Below, piece after piece: positions 8,928 to 17,766 of a stretch of 54,599 nt of DNA (positions are counted from its first letter, which is position 1; each line of letters starts with the position of its first letter). The stretch spans positions 1 through 54,599 of the forward strand of contig NZ_JNYZ01000047.1 of the NCBI RefSeq assembly GCF_000717335.1, given 5' to 3'. The DNA is from Amycolatopsis jejuensis. GTDB taxonomy: Bacteria > Actinomycetota > Actinomycetes > Mycobacteriales > Pseudonocardiaceae. Both the position numbers and the translations under genes were made by a program. The notes below the pieces were generated by a model, which was not told the DNA's origin, ran no database searches, and saw nothing but the letters and a program-made list of their open reading frames with translations.

Positions 8928-10061
8928 ATGGCAAACCCGACGCAGGCGCCAGGGCGCGCGACGATCGCGGCGGTCGAGGACTACGGCCAGACCCCGGTCA
9001 TGCTCGATGTTCCCCTTCCCGAGCCGGAAAACGGCGCTCTCGTCGTCGAGATGGAACTGGCCACCGTATGCGGGAGCGACATCCACCAGTGGATCGGTGA
9101 CTACGCGAAGGTCTTCGATCTGCGGTTGCCGCTGTGCAGCGGACACGAGGGCGTCGGGGTGGTGACCGAACAGGCCCGGGGCACGGTCGATTCGGTCGGT
9201 CATGAGCTGCGTCCCGGTGACCGTGTCGTGTGGGAGAGCGAAGGCTGCGGACAGTGTCACGAGTGCACGGTGCTGCACGAGGATGTGCTGTGCCAGAACC
9301 GCAGGGTCGGGATGCAGTGGGCGGCCGAGGACTTTCCTTACACGGCCGCGACGTTCGGCACGCACAGCTACGTCTGGCCTCGTTCCGGCCGGCTCCGCGT
9401 CCCCGACGGGGTGAAGAGCGAATGGGCGTCCGCCGCGAGCTGTGCCTTGCGGACGGTCATCGCAAGCCTGGACAAGGTCCCCCTGATCCGTCCGACCGAT
9501 ACCGTTCTGGTACAGGGCGCCGGTCCGCTCGGCCTGTTCGCTGCCGCCATCCTGTCCACCTACCACCCGCGCCGGTTGATCACGGTGGGTGACCCGGCAG
9601 GCAGCCTCGATCTGGCCCGGGAATGGGGCGCCACGGACACGATCTCGATCGCCCGGACTCCGGAACGGGAAGCCCGGAAAGCCGCCGTCGAGAACCTCAC
9701 GGCCGGACGCGGCGCGGACGTCGTCTTCGAGTTCGCCGGCGCAACCGGGGCGTTTTCGGAGGCGCTGGACCTCGCCGCGCGCGGGGCGACCGTGGTGGCC
9801 GTCGGCTCGGTCGGCGGGGCCTTGCAGCCGGTCTCCGCGGCCAACGTCGTCAACAAACAGCTGACCGTGCGCGGTTCGTACAGCGCCCGGATCGGTCACT
9901 ACGCCTCGGCACTGAGCTTCATGGAGCGCTACGCCGACCGCTACGACTGGGACCGCCTGTTCGGCAACCGGTATCGGCTGGACCAGCTGGGCGAAGCCTT
10001 CGACGCGATGCGCTCCGGCCGCGAGATCAAACCCATCATCGCCACCCAAGAAGTCGGATGA
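8928..10061 (+). CDS. Zinc-dependent medium-chain alcohol dehydrogenase
   Basis: This is a 377-residue MDR-superfamily protein. The catalytic zinc ligands are Cys (ATVCGSDIH) and the GHEGVG motif. The structural zinc lobe is CGQCHECTVLHEDVLC, with 8 residues rather than the usual 7 before the last Cys. The cofactor domain carries VQGAGPLGLFAAA. It oxidises an alcohol or polyol, or reduces a carbonyl, with NAD(P) in the cytoplasm. CGGAGG lies 6 bases before ATG. It follows the MHS transporter by 29 bases. Its stop overlaps the first possible start of the CoA-transferase A gene (ATGA), so it is part of the same operon. Confidence 0.9.
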   Translation: MANPTQAPGRATIAAVEDYGQTPVMLDVPLPEPENGALVVEMELATVCGSDIHQWIGDYAKVFDLRLPLCSGHEGVGVVTEQARGTVDSVGHELRPGDRVVWESEGCGQCHECTVLHEDVLCQNRRVGMQWAAEDFPYTAATFGTHSYVWPRSGRLRVPDGVKSEWASAASCALRTVIASLDKVPLIRPTDTVLVQGAGPLGLFAAAILSTYHPRRLITVGDPAGSLDLAREWGATDTISIARTPEREARKAAVENLTAGRGADVVFEFAGATGAFSEALDLAARGATVVAVGSVGGALQPVSAANVVNKQLTVRGSYSARIGHYASALSFMERYADRYDWDRLFGNRYRLDQLGEAFDAMRSGREIKPIIATQEVG

Positions 10062-10093
10062 CAGCGAACCATCAGTTACCGAAGGAGGCACAG

Positions 10094-10885
10094 GTGCAAC
10101 AGGGGCTTCTTTCGAGCCCGGCGGATGCCGTGTCGGCAGTCCAGGACGGCAGTGTCGTCGGCGTCGGCGGCCTCGGGCTCACCAACAAGCCGATGGCTTT
10201 GCTGCGCGCGCTCGCCGCGTCCAGGCGGGCCGGCCTCACGGTGCTGGCCGCAGCGCCGACGTCGATCGACGTCGACTTCCTGATCGGGCAGGGCTGTGCG
10301 GCGACCGTGCTCATCCAGGCAGTCAGCGCCGGCGCGGTAGCCCCGGTCGGCCCCAACCTGCGCAAGGCGGCCAAGGACGGCTCCGTGCGCATCGTCGACC
10401 TCGACCAGGGAATGATCAACGCAGGGTTACGCGCCGCGGCCTACGGCCTCCCCTCCCTGCCGACGATCGTCGGCATCGGGAGCGACCACGCCGCCGCAGC
10501 CCCGGACTGGTTGCATCCGAGCACCGACCCGTTCACCGGCGAGGCGCTGGTAGCGGTACGCGCCATGCGGCCGGACATCGCGTTGGTGCATGCGACCGCC
10601 GCCGACCGGTGGGGCCGCGCGGTTTTCGCCTACTCCGCTTTCAACGACGACCTGCTGTGCGCCGCAGCCAAGGCGGTCATCGTCTCCGCCGAGCGGATCG
10701 TCGACACCGAACAGCTCGCCGAACTCGGCACCGCGTTCACCTGGGCGCACAAGACGCTCGCAGTGGTCGAAGCGCCCGGCGGGTGCTGGCCGCTGGCGAG
10801 CGACGGTCACTACCCCGAGGATCCCGACGGGATCCGGCGGTACGTCGAGCAGAACGTCCTCGAGGAAACCGTGGTGAGCGCCTGA
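10094..10885 (+). CDS. Family I CoA-transferase, subunit A (IpdA/GctA-like)
   Basis: This is a 263-residue alpha subunit of a two-subunit family I CoA-transferase. Conserved features are GSVVGVGGLG near the N terminus, DQGMINAGLRAAAYGLPSLP in the middle (as in IpdA) and IVDTEQLAEL near the end. GTG at 10094 is chosen because AAGGAGG lies 7 bases before it. The alternative ATG at 10058 overlaps the dehydrogenase stop but has no such site. With the next gene it would move CoA between carboxylates. In the Mycobacterium/Rhodococcus steroid pathway the homologous IpdAB instead hydrolytically opens a ring of a CoA thioester, so ring opening is a real alternative here. Confidence 0.82.
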   Translation: MQQGLLSSPADAVSAVQDGSVVGVGGLGLTNKPMALLRALAASRRAGLTVLAAAPTSIDVDFLIGQGCAATVLIQAVSAGAVAPVGPNLRKAAKDGSVRIVDLDQGMINAGLRAAAYGLPSLPTIVGIGSDHAAAAPDWLHPSTDPFTGEALVAVRAMRPDIALVHATAADRWGRAVFAYSAFNDDLLCAAAKAVIVSAERIVDTEQLAELGTAFTWAHKTLAVVEAPGGCWPLASDGHYPEDPDGIRRYVEQNVLEETVVSA

Positions 10886-11676
10886 TGAGCACCGTTGTCT
10901 CCGCGAGCGACGTCCGCGCGCCGTCTTCGCTGCAAGAGCTCCAGGTATGCCAATTCTCCCGGCTGATCGCCGACCGCACGGTCGGCATCCTTCCGGGAGT
11001 CCGGAACGAGGTTCCCTCCGCCGCCGTGGCGCTCGCTGCCCGCATGCATGCGCCCGGCCTGCACATCCACACCTTCTACGGTGAGCTCGACCCCCGGTCG
11101 ATCCGGTTGCGCGCGGTCGGGGGCGGACTCAGCCCGGCCGCGGCCCGGCGCCCGCACGGACTGAGCGATCTCTTCGACCTCCTGCACCGCCGGGAAGTCG
11201 ACTGGGCCTTCTACGGCGGGCTCCAGCTCGACGGGTACGGCAACCTGAACCTCGTGCAGGCCGGTGACCCGTCGTCCGGTGGCTTTCGCGGCCCCGGCAC
11301 CGCCGGCGGCGCCAGCCAGACAGTGTGCAACCAGCACCTGTTCATCTGGCTGCACGAACACTCTCCGCGCGTCCTGGTACCCGAAGTGACCTTTGCCGGG
11401 GTACCCGGTCAGCGAAGGATCGTCGCTGCCGGAGGAACGGCTGGGGCACCGGCCGGACCGATCGTCACGCCGCTCGCCGTGCTGCGTTACGACCCGGTAT
11501 GCGAGGCGATGCGCCTGGTCTCGGTACATCCCGGGCACGACGTCGGCGAAGTGGTCCGGAAGACCGGCTTTCCGCTGCTGACGGACGGGGCCGGCGTCAC
11601 CGCGCTCCCGACCGCCGAAGAATTGCACATCCTGCGGACGGAGGTGGATCCCGATGGCCGGCTTCGCAGCACCTGA
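10885..11676 (+). CDS. Family I CoA-transferase, subunit B (IpdB/GctB-like)
   Basis: This is a 263-residue beta subunit, overlapping subunit A by one base (TGATG), so the two are translationally coupled in the order usual for heteromeric transferases. Recognisable parts are the N-terminal GILPGVRNEVPSAAVALAA segment, the glycine-rich AFYGGLQLDGYGNLN motif (the DxxGNxN signature of the family) and PLAVLRYDP towards the end. It acts in the cytoplasm as a heteromer with subunit A. Its last 23 bases overlap the start of the MmgE/PrpD gene. Confidence 0.82.
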   Translation: MSTVVSASDVRAPSSLQELQVCQFSRLIADRTVGILPGVRNEVPSAAVALAARMHAPGLHIHTFYGELDPRSIRLRAVGGGLSPAAARRPHGLSDLFDLLHRREVDWAFYGGLQLDGYGNLNLVQAGDPSSGGFRGPGTAGGASQTVCNQHLFIWLHEHSPRVLVPEVTFAGVPGQRRIVAAGGTAGAPAGPIVTPLAVLRYDPVCEAMRLVSVHPGHDVGEVVRKTGFPLLTDGAGVTALPTAEELHILRTEVDPDGRLRST

Positions 11677-13096
11677 ACCGGTGACCGACCTCGCGGCTGC
11701 CATCGGCGAGGCGGTGTCGGCTCTGACGTTCGCGGATCTGTCCCCCGCTGCCGTCGACAACGCACGCCGCGGCCTGGTCGACACCCTCGGGGTGTGCGCC
11801 GCTGCGACGGGAGCAGCTCGCGACGAACTGGCGCCGGTGCGCCGGATGGTCGAGCGCCAGACCGGAGGCGAACTGCCCGCATTCGTCCACGGCTGGCCGC
11901 TCAGCCTCATGGACGCATCGTTCTGGATGGGTTCGCTCGGGCACGCTCTCGACTACGACGACATCCACGACATCGCCGTCGTCCACCCATCGGCCCCGAT
12001 TCTCGCGGCGATCGTTCCATTCACCTTGGAACGGCACGCCGCCGGCATCGACGTGTCGGGCCAAACCCTGCTCACCGCGCTGGCCGCGGGCCAGGACGTC
12101 GCGGTACGGCTCGGCACCGCCCTGCGCCGGTCGATCACCGAATACGGCTGGTTGCCGTCGGTGCCAGGCGCGGTCGCCGCCGCAGTTGGCGCAGCCAAGC
12201 TGCTCGGCCTCTCCCCCACCGGCATTCGCGACGCGATCGCACTCGCGGTCCACCAGACCGCCGGGACCATGCAAGCCGCCGCCGGCATGGGCTCCACGTA
12301 CCGGGCGATCCGCGACGGCTTCAACGCTCGCGCCGGGCTCACCGCGGCGCTGCTCGCGCAAGCCGGCTGCCCCGGCGATGCGCAGATTCTCGAAGGCGAG
12401 TTCGGCTACTTCGCCCAGTACTTCGACGGCGACTACGACCGCAGCGCACTGCTCGACGGCCTCGGCGAACGCTGGCTCGGGGAAACCCTCGGGCTCAAGG
12501 CATGGCCGTGCTGCGGCTATTCGCAGTTCTACCTCACCGCCCTCGAGAAACTGTTGCGGGCCAACGACGTGGACATCGCCGAGATGGCGCGGATCGAGGT
12601 CGTCGGCGAAGGCGGACTGCTCCGCGCACAGTGTGAACCGCGCGCCGAACGCATCCGGCCGGCCCGCGGCATCGATGCGAAGTTCAGTTTGCCTTTCCAG
12701 CTCGGCAAATACCTGGCCCACGGCACCGTCACGCTTCGCGATTTCACCGCGGCCGGCCTCGCCGATGAACGGGCGCACGACCTTGCCGAACTGGTCGGCT
12801 GGCGCGTCGACGACACGATCGTCACCGAGCGGCCCGGTTTCGGTCCGGGGATCGTCGTAGTGCACCTGGCCGGTGGCCGCACCATCGAGGCTCGGGCCGA
12901 CCACGCCTTCGGGTCGGTGGACAACCCGATGTCATGGGACTCCGTCGTCACGAAGTTCACCGACTGCCTCGACGCCGCGGACCTGGCCATCGGTCCCGGC
13001 GAGGGCAAGGAACTCGCGACCCGCCTCCGCGAGATCGACCGGCTCGGGTCCTGCCACGAGCTGCTCCGTCGATTCTGTTCGGGGGCAACGCAATGA
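11654..13096 (+). CDS. MmgE/PrpD family protein 1
   Basis: This is a 480-residue member of the MmgE/PrpD family, full length (usual 440-500). The family includes 2-methylcitrate dehydratase PrpD, cis-aconitate decarboxylase and iminodisuccinate epimerase, all acting on polycarboxylates without a metal cluster. Typical elements are an N-terminal helical domain with VDTLGVCAAA, the active-site stretch HALDYDDIHDIAVVHPSAP, and KAWPCCGYSQ starting the C-terminal domain. The ATG at 11654 overlaps the CoA-transferase. The next gene starts inside its stop codon (ATGA). Dehydration, epimerisation or decarboxylation of a carboxylate intermediate is likely; the substrate cannot be told. It is one of five family members in this window. 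Confidence 0.85.
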   Translation: MAGFAAPEPVTDLAAAIGEAVSALTFADLSPAAVDNARRGLVDTLGVCAAATGAARDELAPVRRMVERQTGGELPAFVHGWPLSLMDASFWMGSLGHALDYDDIHDIAVVHPSAPILAAIVPFTLERHAAGIDVSGQTLLTALAAGQDVAVRLGTALRRSITEYGWLPSVPGAVAAAVGAAKLLGLSPTGIRDAIALAVHQTAGTMQAAAGMGSTYRAIRDGFNARAGLTAALLAQAGCPGDAQILEGEFGYFAQYFDGDYDRSALLDGLGERWLGETLGLKAWPCCGYSQFYLTALEKLLRANDVDIAEMARIEVVGEGGLLRAQCEPRAERIRPARGIDAKFSLPFQLGKYLAHGTVTLRDFTAAGLADERAHDLAELVGWRVDDTIVTERPGFGPGIVVVHLAGGRTIEARADHAFGSVDNPMSWDSVVTKFTDCLDAADLAIGPGEGKELATRLREIDRLGSCHELLRRFCSGATQ

Positions 13097-14247
13097 GGCT
13101 GGAATTCGACGACGAAGAAGAACTGCTGCGCACCACCGCACGCGAGTTCACCGAGAAGGAACTCCAGCCTTACCTCGATGCGTTGCCCGACGCCCCGATG
13201 CCGCGGGAGACGGTCCAGCGGATCATGCGGATGGTCGCACCGCTGGGGATTCTCAGCGCGCGGCTGCCGAGCGAGGCGGGCGGCGCCGGCATGAGCTACG
13301 TCCAGCTCGGGATCCTGTACGAGGAACTGCCGGCCGAGGTGGCGATGGACGCGAGCGGCAACGACCTCGCGCTCTTCCGTCTGCACCACGGGTGCACCGC
13401 CGAGGTGCGGGATCGTTACGTGGAAGGGCTCGCCTCCGGGCGGCTGCTGGCCGGCTCCGCGATCAGCGAACCGGGAGCCGGTTCCGACCTGAGCAGTATC
13501 AGCACCAAGGCCCGCCGCGAGGACGACCACTACGTCGTCACCGGGACCAAGATCTGGAGCAGCCAGGCCGCCGTTGCCGACGTCCTGCTCGTCGCCGCCA
13601 GTTTCGGCACGGACGAACGCGGCCGGGCCAGGATCGGCAGGCTGCTGGTCGATCGCACGCAGTCGCCGTTCACGATCCGGCCCACCGAGATGATCGGCCT
13701 GCGCCGCCATCACATGGCCGAGGTGACCTTCGACGACTGCGTGGTTCCCGGCACCCATCTCGTCGGCGAACCCGGCGAGGGCACCGAGGTGTATGCCTTG
13801 TCCTGGCTGTCCCATCGCCCGTGCATCGGCTTGATCGCAGTGCACCTCGCCCGCGAAGCTCTTGCCCGCAGCCTCGCGCACGCCCGGCAGCGCACCCAGT
13901 TCGGCCGGCCGATCGGCTCCTTTCAGCTGGTCCAGCACCTGCTGGTGGAGATGTCGACGCTGGTCGACACCAGCCGTTACCTCTGCTACCGGGCACTTCA
14001 TCTGCTGGACGCCGGGAAGCCCGCCCGGTACGAGTCGGCGGTCGCGAAGGCTTACGCGACCGAGGCGGCCGTCAAGGTCACCAGCATGGCCATGCAGGTG
14101 CACGGTGCGATGGGCCTGAGCGTGGAACTCGGCGTCGAAAAGCTGTTCCGCGATGCCCGGATGCTGACGATCCCGGACGGGACCACGCAGATCCAGCAGC
14201 TCATTGCCGGGCGGGAGCTGCTCGGGCTCAGTGCCGTCCGAGGCTGA
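13093..14247 (+). CDS. Acyl-CoA dehydrogenase with altered YEGT motif
   Basis: This is a 384-residue FAD acyl-CoA dehydrogenase with the alpha/beta/alpha layout: the SAISEPGAGSDLSSI flavin-binding strand in the middle, RTQFGRPIGSFQLVQH at about 275-290 and the C-terminal HGAMGL helix. It would desaturate an acyl-CoA at C2-C3 and pass electrons to ETF. The catalytic Glu of short- and medium-chain enzymes lies in YEGT; here the motif reads IPDGTTQIQQL, so Asp takes that place. The base may therefore be shifted, or a different chemistry applies. It is the last gene of the plus-strand operon (ATGA overlap with the MmgE gene) and converges on the CaiB gene 29 bases away. Confidence 0.87.
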   Translation: MRLEFDDEEELLRTTAREFTEKELQPYLDALPDAPMPRETVQRIMRMVAPLGILSARLPSEAGGAGMSYVQLGILYEELPAEVAMDASGNDLALFRLHHGCTAEVRDRYVEGLASGRLLAGSAISEPGAGSDLSSISTKARREDDHYVVTGTKIWSSQAAVADVLLVAASFGTDERGRARIGRLLVDRTQSPFTIRPTEMIGLRRHHMAEVTFDDCVVPGTHLVGEPGEGTEVYALSWLSHRPCIGLIAVHLAREALARSLAHARQRTQFGRPIGSFQLVQHLLVEMSTLVDTSRYLCYRALHLLDAGKPARYESAVAKAYATEAAVKVTSMAMQVHGAMGLSVELGVEKLFRDARMLTIPDGTTQIQQLIAGRELLGLSAVRG

Positions 14248-14276
14248 CACCGACCACGCTGCCGGCGGCGCCCGCC

Positions 14277-15473
14277 TCAGATGACGCCCGCCTCGCGAAG
14301 TTCGTCGAGGCGGGCTTCCGGCACGCCCAGCAATCCGCCGTAGATCTCGCGGTTGTGCGCGCCCAGCTGCGGCCCCGCGTGGCGAACCGGATGGTGTGCC
14401 TGGGAAAACCGCCCGACGGGTGCGGGCATGGCGACCGTGGCGCCATCACCGGTTTCGATCGTGACATGTGCGCCGCGGTGCTCCAGGTGCGGGTCACCGA
14501 GCAGGTCGGCGGCGGTGAAGAACCGGCCGCACGGCACGCCGTGCTCCGCAAGCACCTTCTCGATCTCGGCGGCGTCGCGTTCCCGCACCCAGGCCGCCAC
14601 CCCGTCGACAAGCTCTTCTTCGCGCTGCCGCCGGCCCTCATTGTGTGCGAGACCGGGATCGTCGGCCCAGTCGCGGCGATTCACCGCGGCCGCGAGGTGC
14701 TGCCAATTCCGGTCGGTGCCCACGGAGATCATCAGCCAGACCCCGTCCGCGCTGCGAAAGGCCTCGCCGGGTACGGACGGGTTGCGGTTCCCGGTGCGTT
14801 CGCGGGGCGTGCCGGTGTCGAGGTATTCCTGGACCAGGCCCTGGGTCATCCGCAGCATTCCGTCGAGCAGCGAGATGTCCACCGTCTCGCCGGGCGCCGC
14901 GTTGACCCGGCGGGCGAACACCCCGGCGAGGGCCGACAAAGCGCCGTGCACGCCGGCGACGTAGTCGGCGACCGGGACCCCGGGCCGCACGGGTGGCGCA
15001 TCGGGATGTCCGGTCAGGTAGGAAATCCCGGCCATCGCCAGCGCCTGCCGGTCGGTCGCCGGCCGGTCGCGATAAGGGCCGTTCTGCCCGAAGCCGGAAA
15101 TCCGCACCAGGACAAGGCCTTCGTTCGCGGCCCGCAGTACGTCTTCGCCCAGCCCCCAGCGCTCCAGAGTCCCCGGCCGGTTGTTCTCGACGAGCACGTC
15201 GGCCCGTTCGACCAGCCCGAGGAACAGCTCGCGCCCCGCGTCGGTGGTGAGGTCGAGCGTCACGCACCGCTTGTTCCGGTTCTCGATCCACCACAGGTAC
15301 GGGCGGCCGCCGGACAGCAGCAGGCGGCTGGTGTCCCCGCGCCGCGGAGGCTCGATCTTCACCACGTCCGCACCCATCTCGGCCAGCAGGCACGCCGCAT
15401 ACGGACCGGCGACCAGCTGCCCGACCTCCAGCACCCGGACGCCGTCGAGCAGGCCGGTACCCGTCCCGCTCAC
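14277..15473 (-). CDS. CaiB/BaiF class III CoA-transferase 1
   Basis: This is a 398-residue class III (formyl-CoA-transferase-type) CoA-transferase. It opens with LLDGVRVLEVGQLVAGPYA, followed by LLAEMGADVVKIEPP. The catalytic Asp is expected in GVPVADYVAGVHGALSAL. The C-terminal part carries the RDWADDP and GVPCGR segments common in the family. It transfers CoA from one acid to another in the cytoplasm, as an interlocked dimer. The start is GTG at 15473, whose GTGA overlaps the stop of the upstream acyl-CoA dehydrogenase, so the two are coupled. The open frame upstream belongs to a shadow of that gene. It could activate the imported acid using a pathway CoA ester. Confidence 0.88.
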   Translation of the reverse strand: MSGTGTGLLDGVRVLEVGQLVAGPYAACLLAEMGADVVKIEPPRRGDTSRLLLSGGRPYLWWIENRNKRCVTLDLTTDAGRELFLGLVERADVLVENNRPGTLERWGLGEDVLRAANEGLVLVRISGFGQNGPYRDRPATDRQALAMAGISYLTGHPDAPPVRPGVPVADYVAGVHGALSALAGVFARRVNAAPGETVDISLLDGMLRMTQGLVQEYLDTGTPRERTGNRNPSVPGEAFRSADGVWLMISVGTDRNWQHLAAAVNRRDWADDPGLAHNEGRRQREEELVDGVAAWVRERDAAEIEKVLAEHGVPCGRFFTAADLLGDPHLEHRGAHVTIETGDGATVAMPAPVGRFSQAHHPVRHAGPQLGAHNREIYGGLLGVPEARLDELREAGVI

Positions 15474-16723
15474 GCCTCCCACAGCGCACCGCCCGAACCG
15501 GAGAGAAGCGCGCGAGCCATCAGAATCCGCTGCACCTCGTCGGTACCTCCGCCGATCCGGGCATGCCGGAGGTTGCGGTACCAGTGCACGACCGGGAACT
15601 CCTCGCTTTCGCCCAGTCCACCGAAGATCTGCATGATCGCGTCGATCGCCCGATGACCCCAGTTGCCACCCATGAACTTGGCCATGGCGGCCAGCGTGCG
15701 CACGTCCTCGCCCTGATCGGCTTTCGCCGCGCATTCGTAGGAAACGGCGCGGATCGATTTCAGGATCATCAGCACGTCGGTGAGCGCCCACTGGATGGCC
15801 TGCCGGTCGGCCAGCGGCGCGCCGAACGACGACCGCTGCGTGACCCAGTCCGTGGCCAGCTCGAGGCACCGCGACAGGATGCCGCAGGCCAGGGCTCCGC
15901 GAGACAACCGGTCGTGGATGACCAGGAAGTGCTGTGCGAGCCGGAAACCCTCCCCGACGCCGCCGAGCATCTGCTCGTCGCCGACCTCCACGTCGACGTG
16001 CATCGTGAACTGATGCGGCGCCGCGGTGTGCCACATCCGCAGCGGCGTGATGTCGATGCCCGGCACCTCCCGGTCGATCAGGAACAACGTGGGTTTTCCG
16101 CGTTCGTCCCCGTTTTCCCGCACGGAGGCGACGAGCATGACGAAGTCCGCCTCGTCGGCACCGGAGATGAAGGTCTTCTCCCCGCGAATCCGCCAGGTGC
16201 CGGGGCCAGACCGGGTCGCCCGGGTCCTGATGCGGGTCGCGTCCGAACCGGACTCCGGCTCGGTGAGGGCGAACGCGAACCGCTTCTCCCCCGCCACCAC
16301 CGGATACAGGTAGCGCTCCCGTTGCGTGCCTTCACAGCGGTAAAGCGCACCGGGTACCTTCGCCACCGGCAACTGCACCAGGCTGCGGTTCAGCTCCTCG
16401 GCGACGACGAACGAACCGAGCGCACCCAGCCCCAGCCCGCCGAGTTCCACGGGCAAGTCCACAGTGAACAGTCCGGTGTCGAGCGCGACCTGGCGGAGGC
16501 GCTCCCAGGTGGCTGCGGGCAACGCGCCGTTGCGGCCCCGGTGGTCGCCGAGAGTCAGCACACTCCCCTGGTCCACGGTGCGCGGGTCGGTGCCGAGGAA
16601 TTCCGCCTCCAGCGGAATGCATTCCTTCTCGACGACCTCCCTGGCCAGCTTCTTGATGTCCGCCAGTTCCGGCGGGAGCATTCCCATGCTTTCCGGTGCG
16701 GTGTAGGCAACCGTGCTCGGCAT
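15470..16723 (-). CDS. Acyl-CoA dehydrogenase
   Basis: This is a 417-residue protein. ATG at 16723 follows a purine-rich AAAAGGAAGGGG site; the longer open frame is unsupported. The flavin segment is FALTEPESGSDATRIRTRA, with the substrate-loop RGEKTFISGADEAD after it. A C-terminal IFGGLGESEEFPVVHWYRN helix and ARIGGGTDEVQRILMARALL close the fold. The GGGTDE motif is that of the acyl-CoA dehydrogenases whose base lies elsewhere (isovaleryl-CoA type). It oxidises an acyl-CoA with ETF as acceptor. It is followed by a CaiB CoA-transferase in GTGA overlap and preceded by a luciferase-like gene 28 bases upstream. Confidence 0.88.
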   Translation of the reverse strand: MPSTVAYTAPESMGMLPPELADIKKLAREVVEKECIPLEAEFLGTDPRTVDQGSVLTLGDHRGRNGALPAATWERLRQVALDTGLFTVDLPVELGGLGLGALGSFVVAEELNRSLVQLPVAKVPGALYRCEGTQRERYLYPVVAGEKRFAFALTEPESGSDATRIRTRATRSGPGTWRIRGEKTFISGADEADFVMLVASVRENGDERGKPTLFLIDREVPGIDITPLRMWHTAAPHQFTMHVDVEVGDEQMLGGVGEGFRLAQHFLVIHDRLSRGALACGILSRCLELATDWVTQRSSFGAPLADRQAIQWALTDVLMILKSIRAVSYECAAKADQGEDVRTLAAMAKFMGGNWGHRAIDAIMQIFGGLGESEEFPVVHWYRNLRHARIGGGTDEVQRILMARALLSGSGGALWEA

Positions 16724-16751
16724 TTCCGCCCCTTCCTTTTCGTGCTCCGGG

Positions 16752-17732
16752 TCAGGCGAATGCCTGTAGAACGTCCTCCCCCAGCCTGACGATCGACTTC
16801 TCGACGCGTTCCGGGTCGGGGCCACCGAAGTTCATCAGGCAGTTGACGTGGCCGATCCCCAGTTCCGCGAACTCGGCGAACCGCTCGATGCACTCGCCGG
16901 GCTCACCGATCACGAAGTGCAGCCCGGCGACCTCCGCGGGCGTGCGGCGGAACTCCTGCTCCCTGGCGAGGACGTCGTCGTGCCGCAGGCTGACGTAAGT
17001 ACTCAGCAGAGCCTCGGAAAAGAAGCGTTCCGCTTCCTCCTTTTCGGCCCTGCTTCCCACGACGTGGACCACCCGGTTGAGCGCCAGCGGCAGCCGCGGC
17101 GCGGTCCCGGGCGCCACCGCGGTGAGCGCATCGTGATACGCCGCGATGCGCGCGGGCAGCTCATCGGCCGCAGTGCCCGAGCTGAGCACGTACCCGTCGC
17201 CCAGCAACGCGGCTCGGCGGATCGCCGCCCGCGCCAACCCGCCCACGTAGATCGGCGGCCCCGGCGTCTGCCGCGGCGGCGGGAACAAGGCGAACGCATC
17301 GCTGCCCACCGGCGCGTGGTGGACGGCGGTGCCGTCCCACGTGCCCCGGATGAGCCGGAGGCCCTCGTCCATCCGCCTGCCACGGTCGGTCAGCGATACC
17401 CCGAACGCCTCGAATTCGTGCGGCGTGTATCCGGCTGCGATGCCCAGGATGAAGCGGCCGCCACTGATGGCGTCGAGTTCGGCCGATTCCTCGGCGACGG
17501 TGAGGGGACAGTGCAGCGGCAGCAACAGCATGTTCGTGCCCAGCCGGATGCGCCGGGTGCGCCCCGCGAGCAACGCAAGCCCGAGCATGGGCGACGAGTG
17601 GCTGGGCGCGGCCTTCGAATGGTGCTCGTGCATCCAGACCACGTCGTAGCAGAGGCTCTCGGCAAGCAGCGCTTGGCGAATCGTGGTGTCGAACACCGGC
17701 TGGGTCTGGATCACGTTCAAGCCGAACTGCAT
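16752..17732 (-). CDS. Luciferase-like (LLM) flavin-dependent oxidoreductase 1
   Basis: This is a 326-residue single-domain TIM-barrel protein of the bacterial luciferase superfamily. It has WMHEHHSKAAPSHSSP near the N terminus and the AISGGRFILGIAAGYTPHEFEAFG signature around residue 95 (SGGR...GIGxGxxxxEF). Members are FMN-dependent monooxygenases, sometimes Baeyer-Villiger enzymes, or F420-dependent dehydrogenases; actinobacteria have both. The sequence does not decide the cofactor for me. GAGGAG lies upstream of the ATG. It sits between an acyl-CoA dehydrogenase and an enoyl-CoA hydratase-like gene in one minus-strand operon, so it probably acts on a CoA ester or a ketone derived from it. 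Confidence 0.87.
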   Translation of the reverse strand: MQFGLNVIQTQPVFDTTIRQALLAESLCYDVVWMHEHHSKAAPSHSSPMLGLALLAGRTRRIRLGTNMLLLPLHCPLTVAEESAELDAISGGRFILGIAAGYTPHEFEAFGVSLTDRGRRMDEGLRLIRGTWDGTAVHHAPVGSDAFALFPPPRQTPGPPIYVGGLARAAIRRAALLGDGYVLSSGTAADELPARIAAYHDALTAVAPGTAPRLPLALNRVVHVVGSRAEKEEAERFFSEALLSTYVSLRHDDVLAREQEFRRTPAEVAGLHFVIGEPGECIERFAEFAELGIGHVNCLMNFGGPDPERVEKSIVRLGEDVLQAFA

Positions 17733-17766
17733 GACGCTCCTCGTGACGGGGAATCAGGGGCCTGGC

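Noticed and set aside
10609..10884. N-terminal extension of CoA-transferase subunit B
   Set aside because: It lies inside subunit A in another frame. The family start and the TGATG overlap support 10885.
12873..15656. Very long plus-strand open frame (927 codons) across the MmgE, acyl-CoA dehydrogenase and CaiB genes
   Set aside because: It is rich in Arg, Pro and Gly with no domain and runs antisense or out of frame to three well-supported genes. High GC content creates such shadows.
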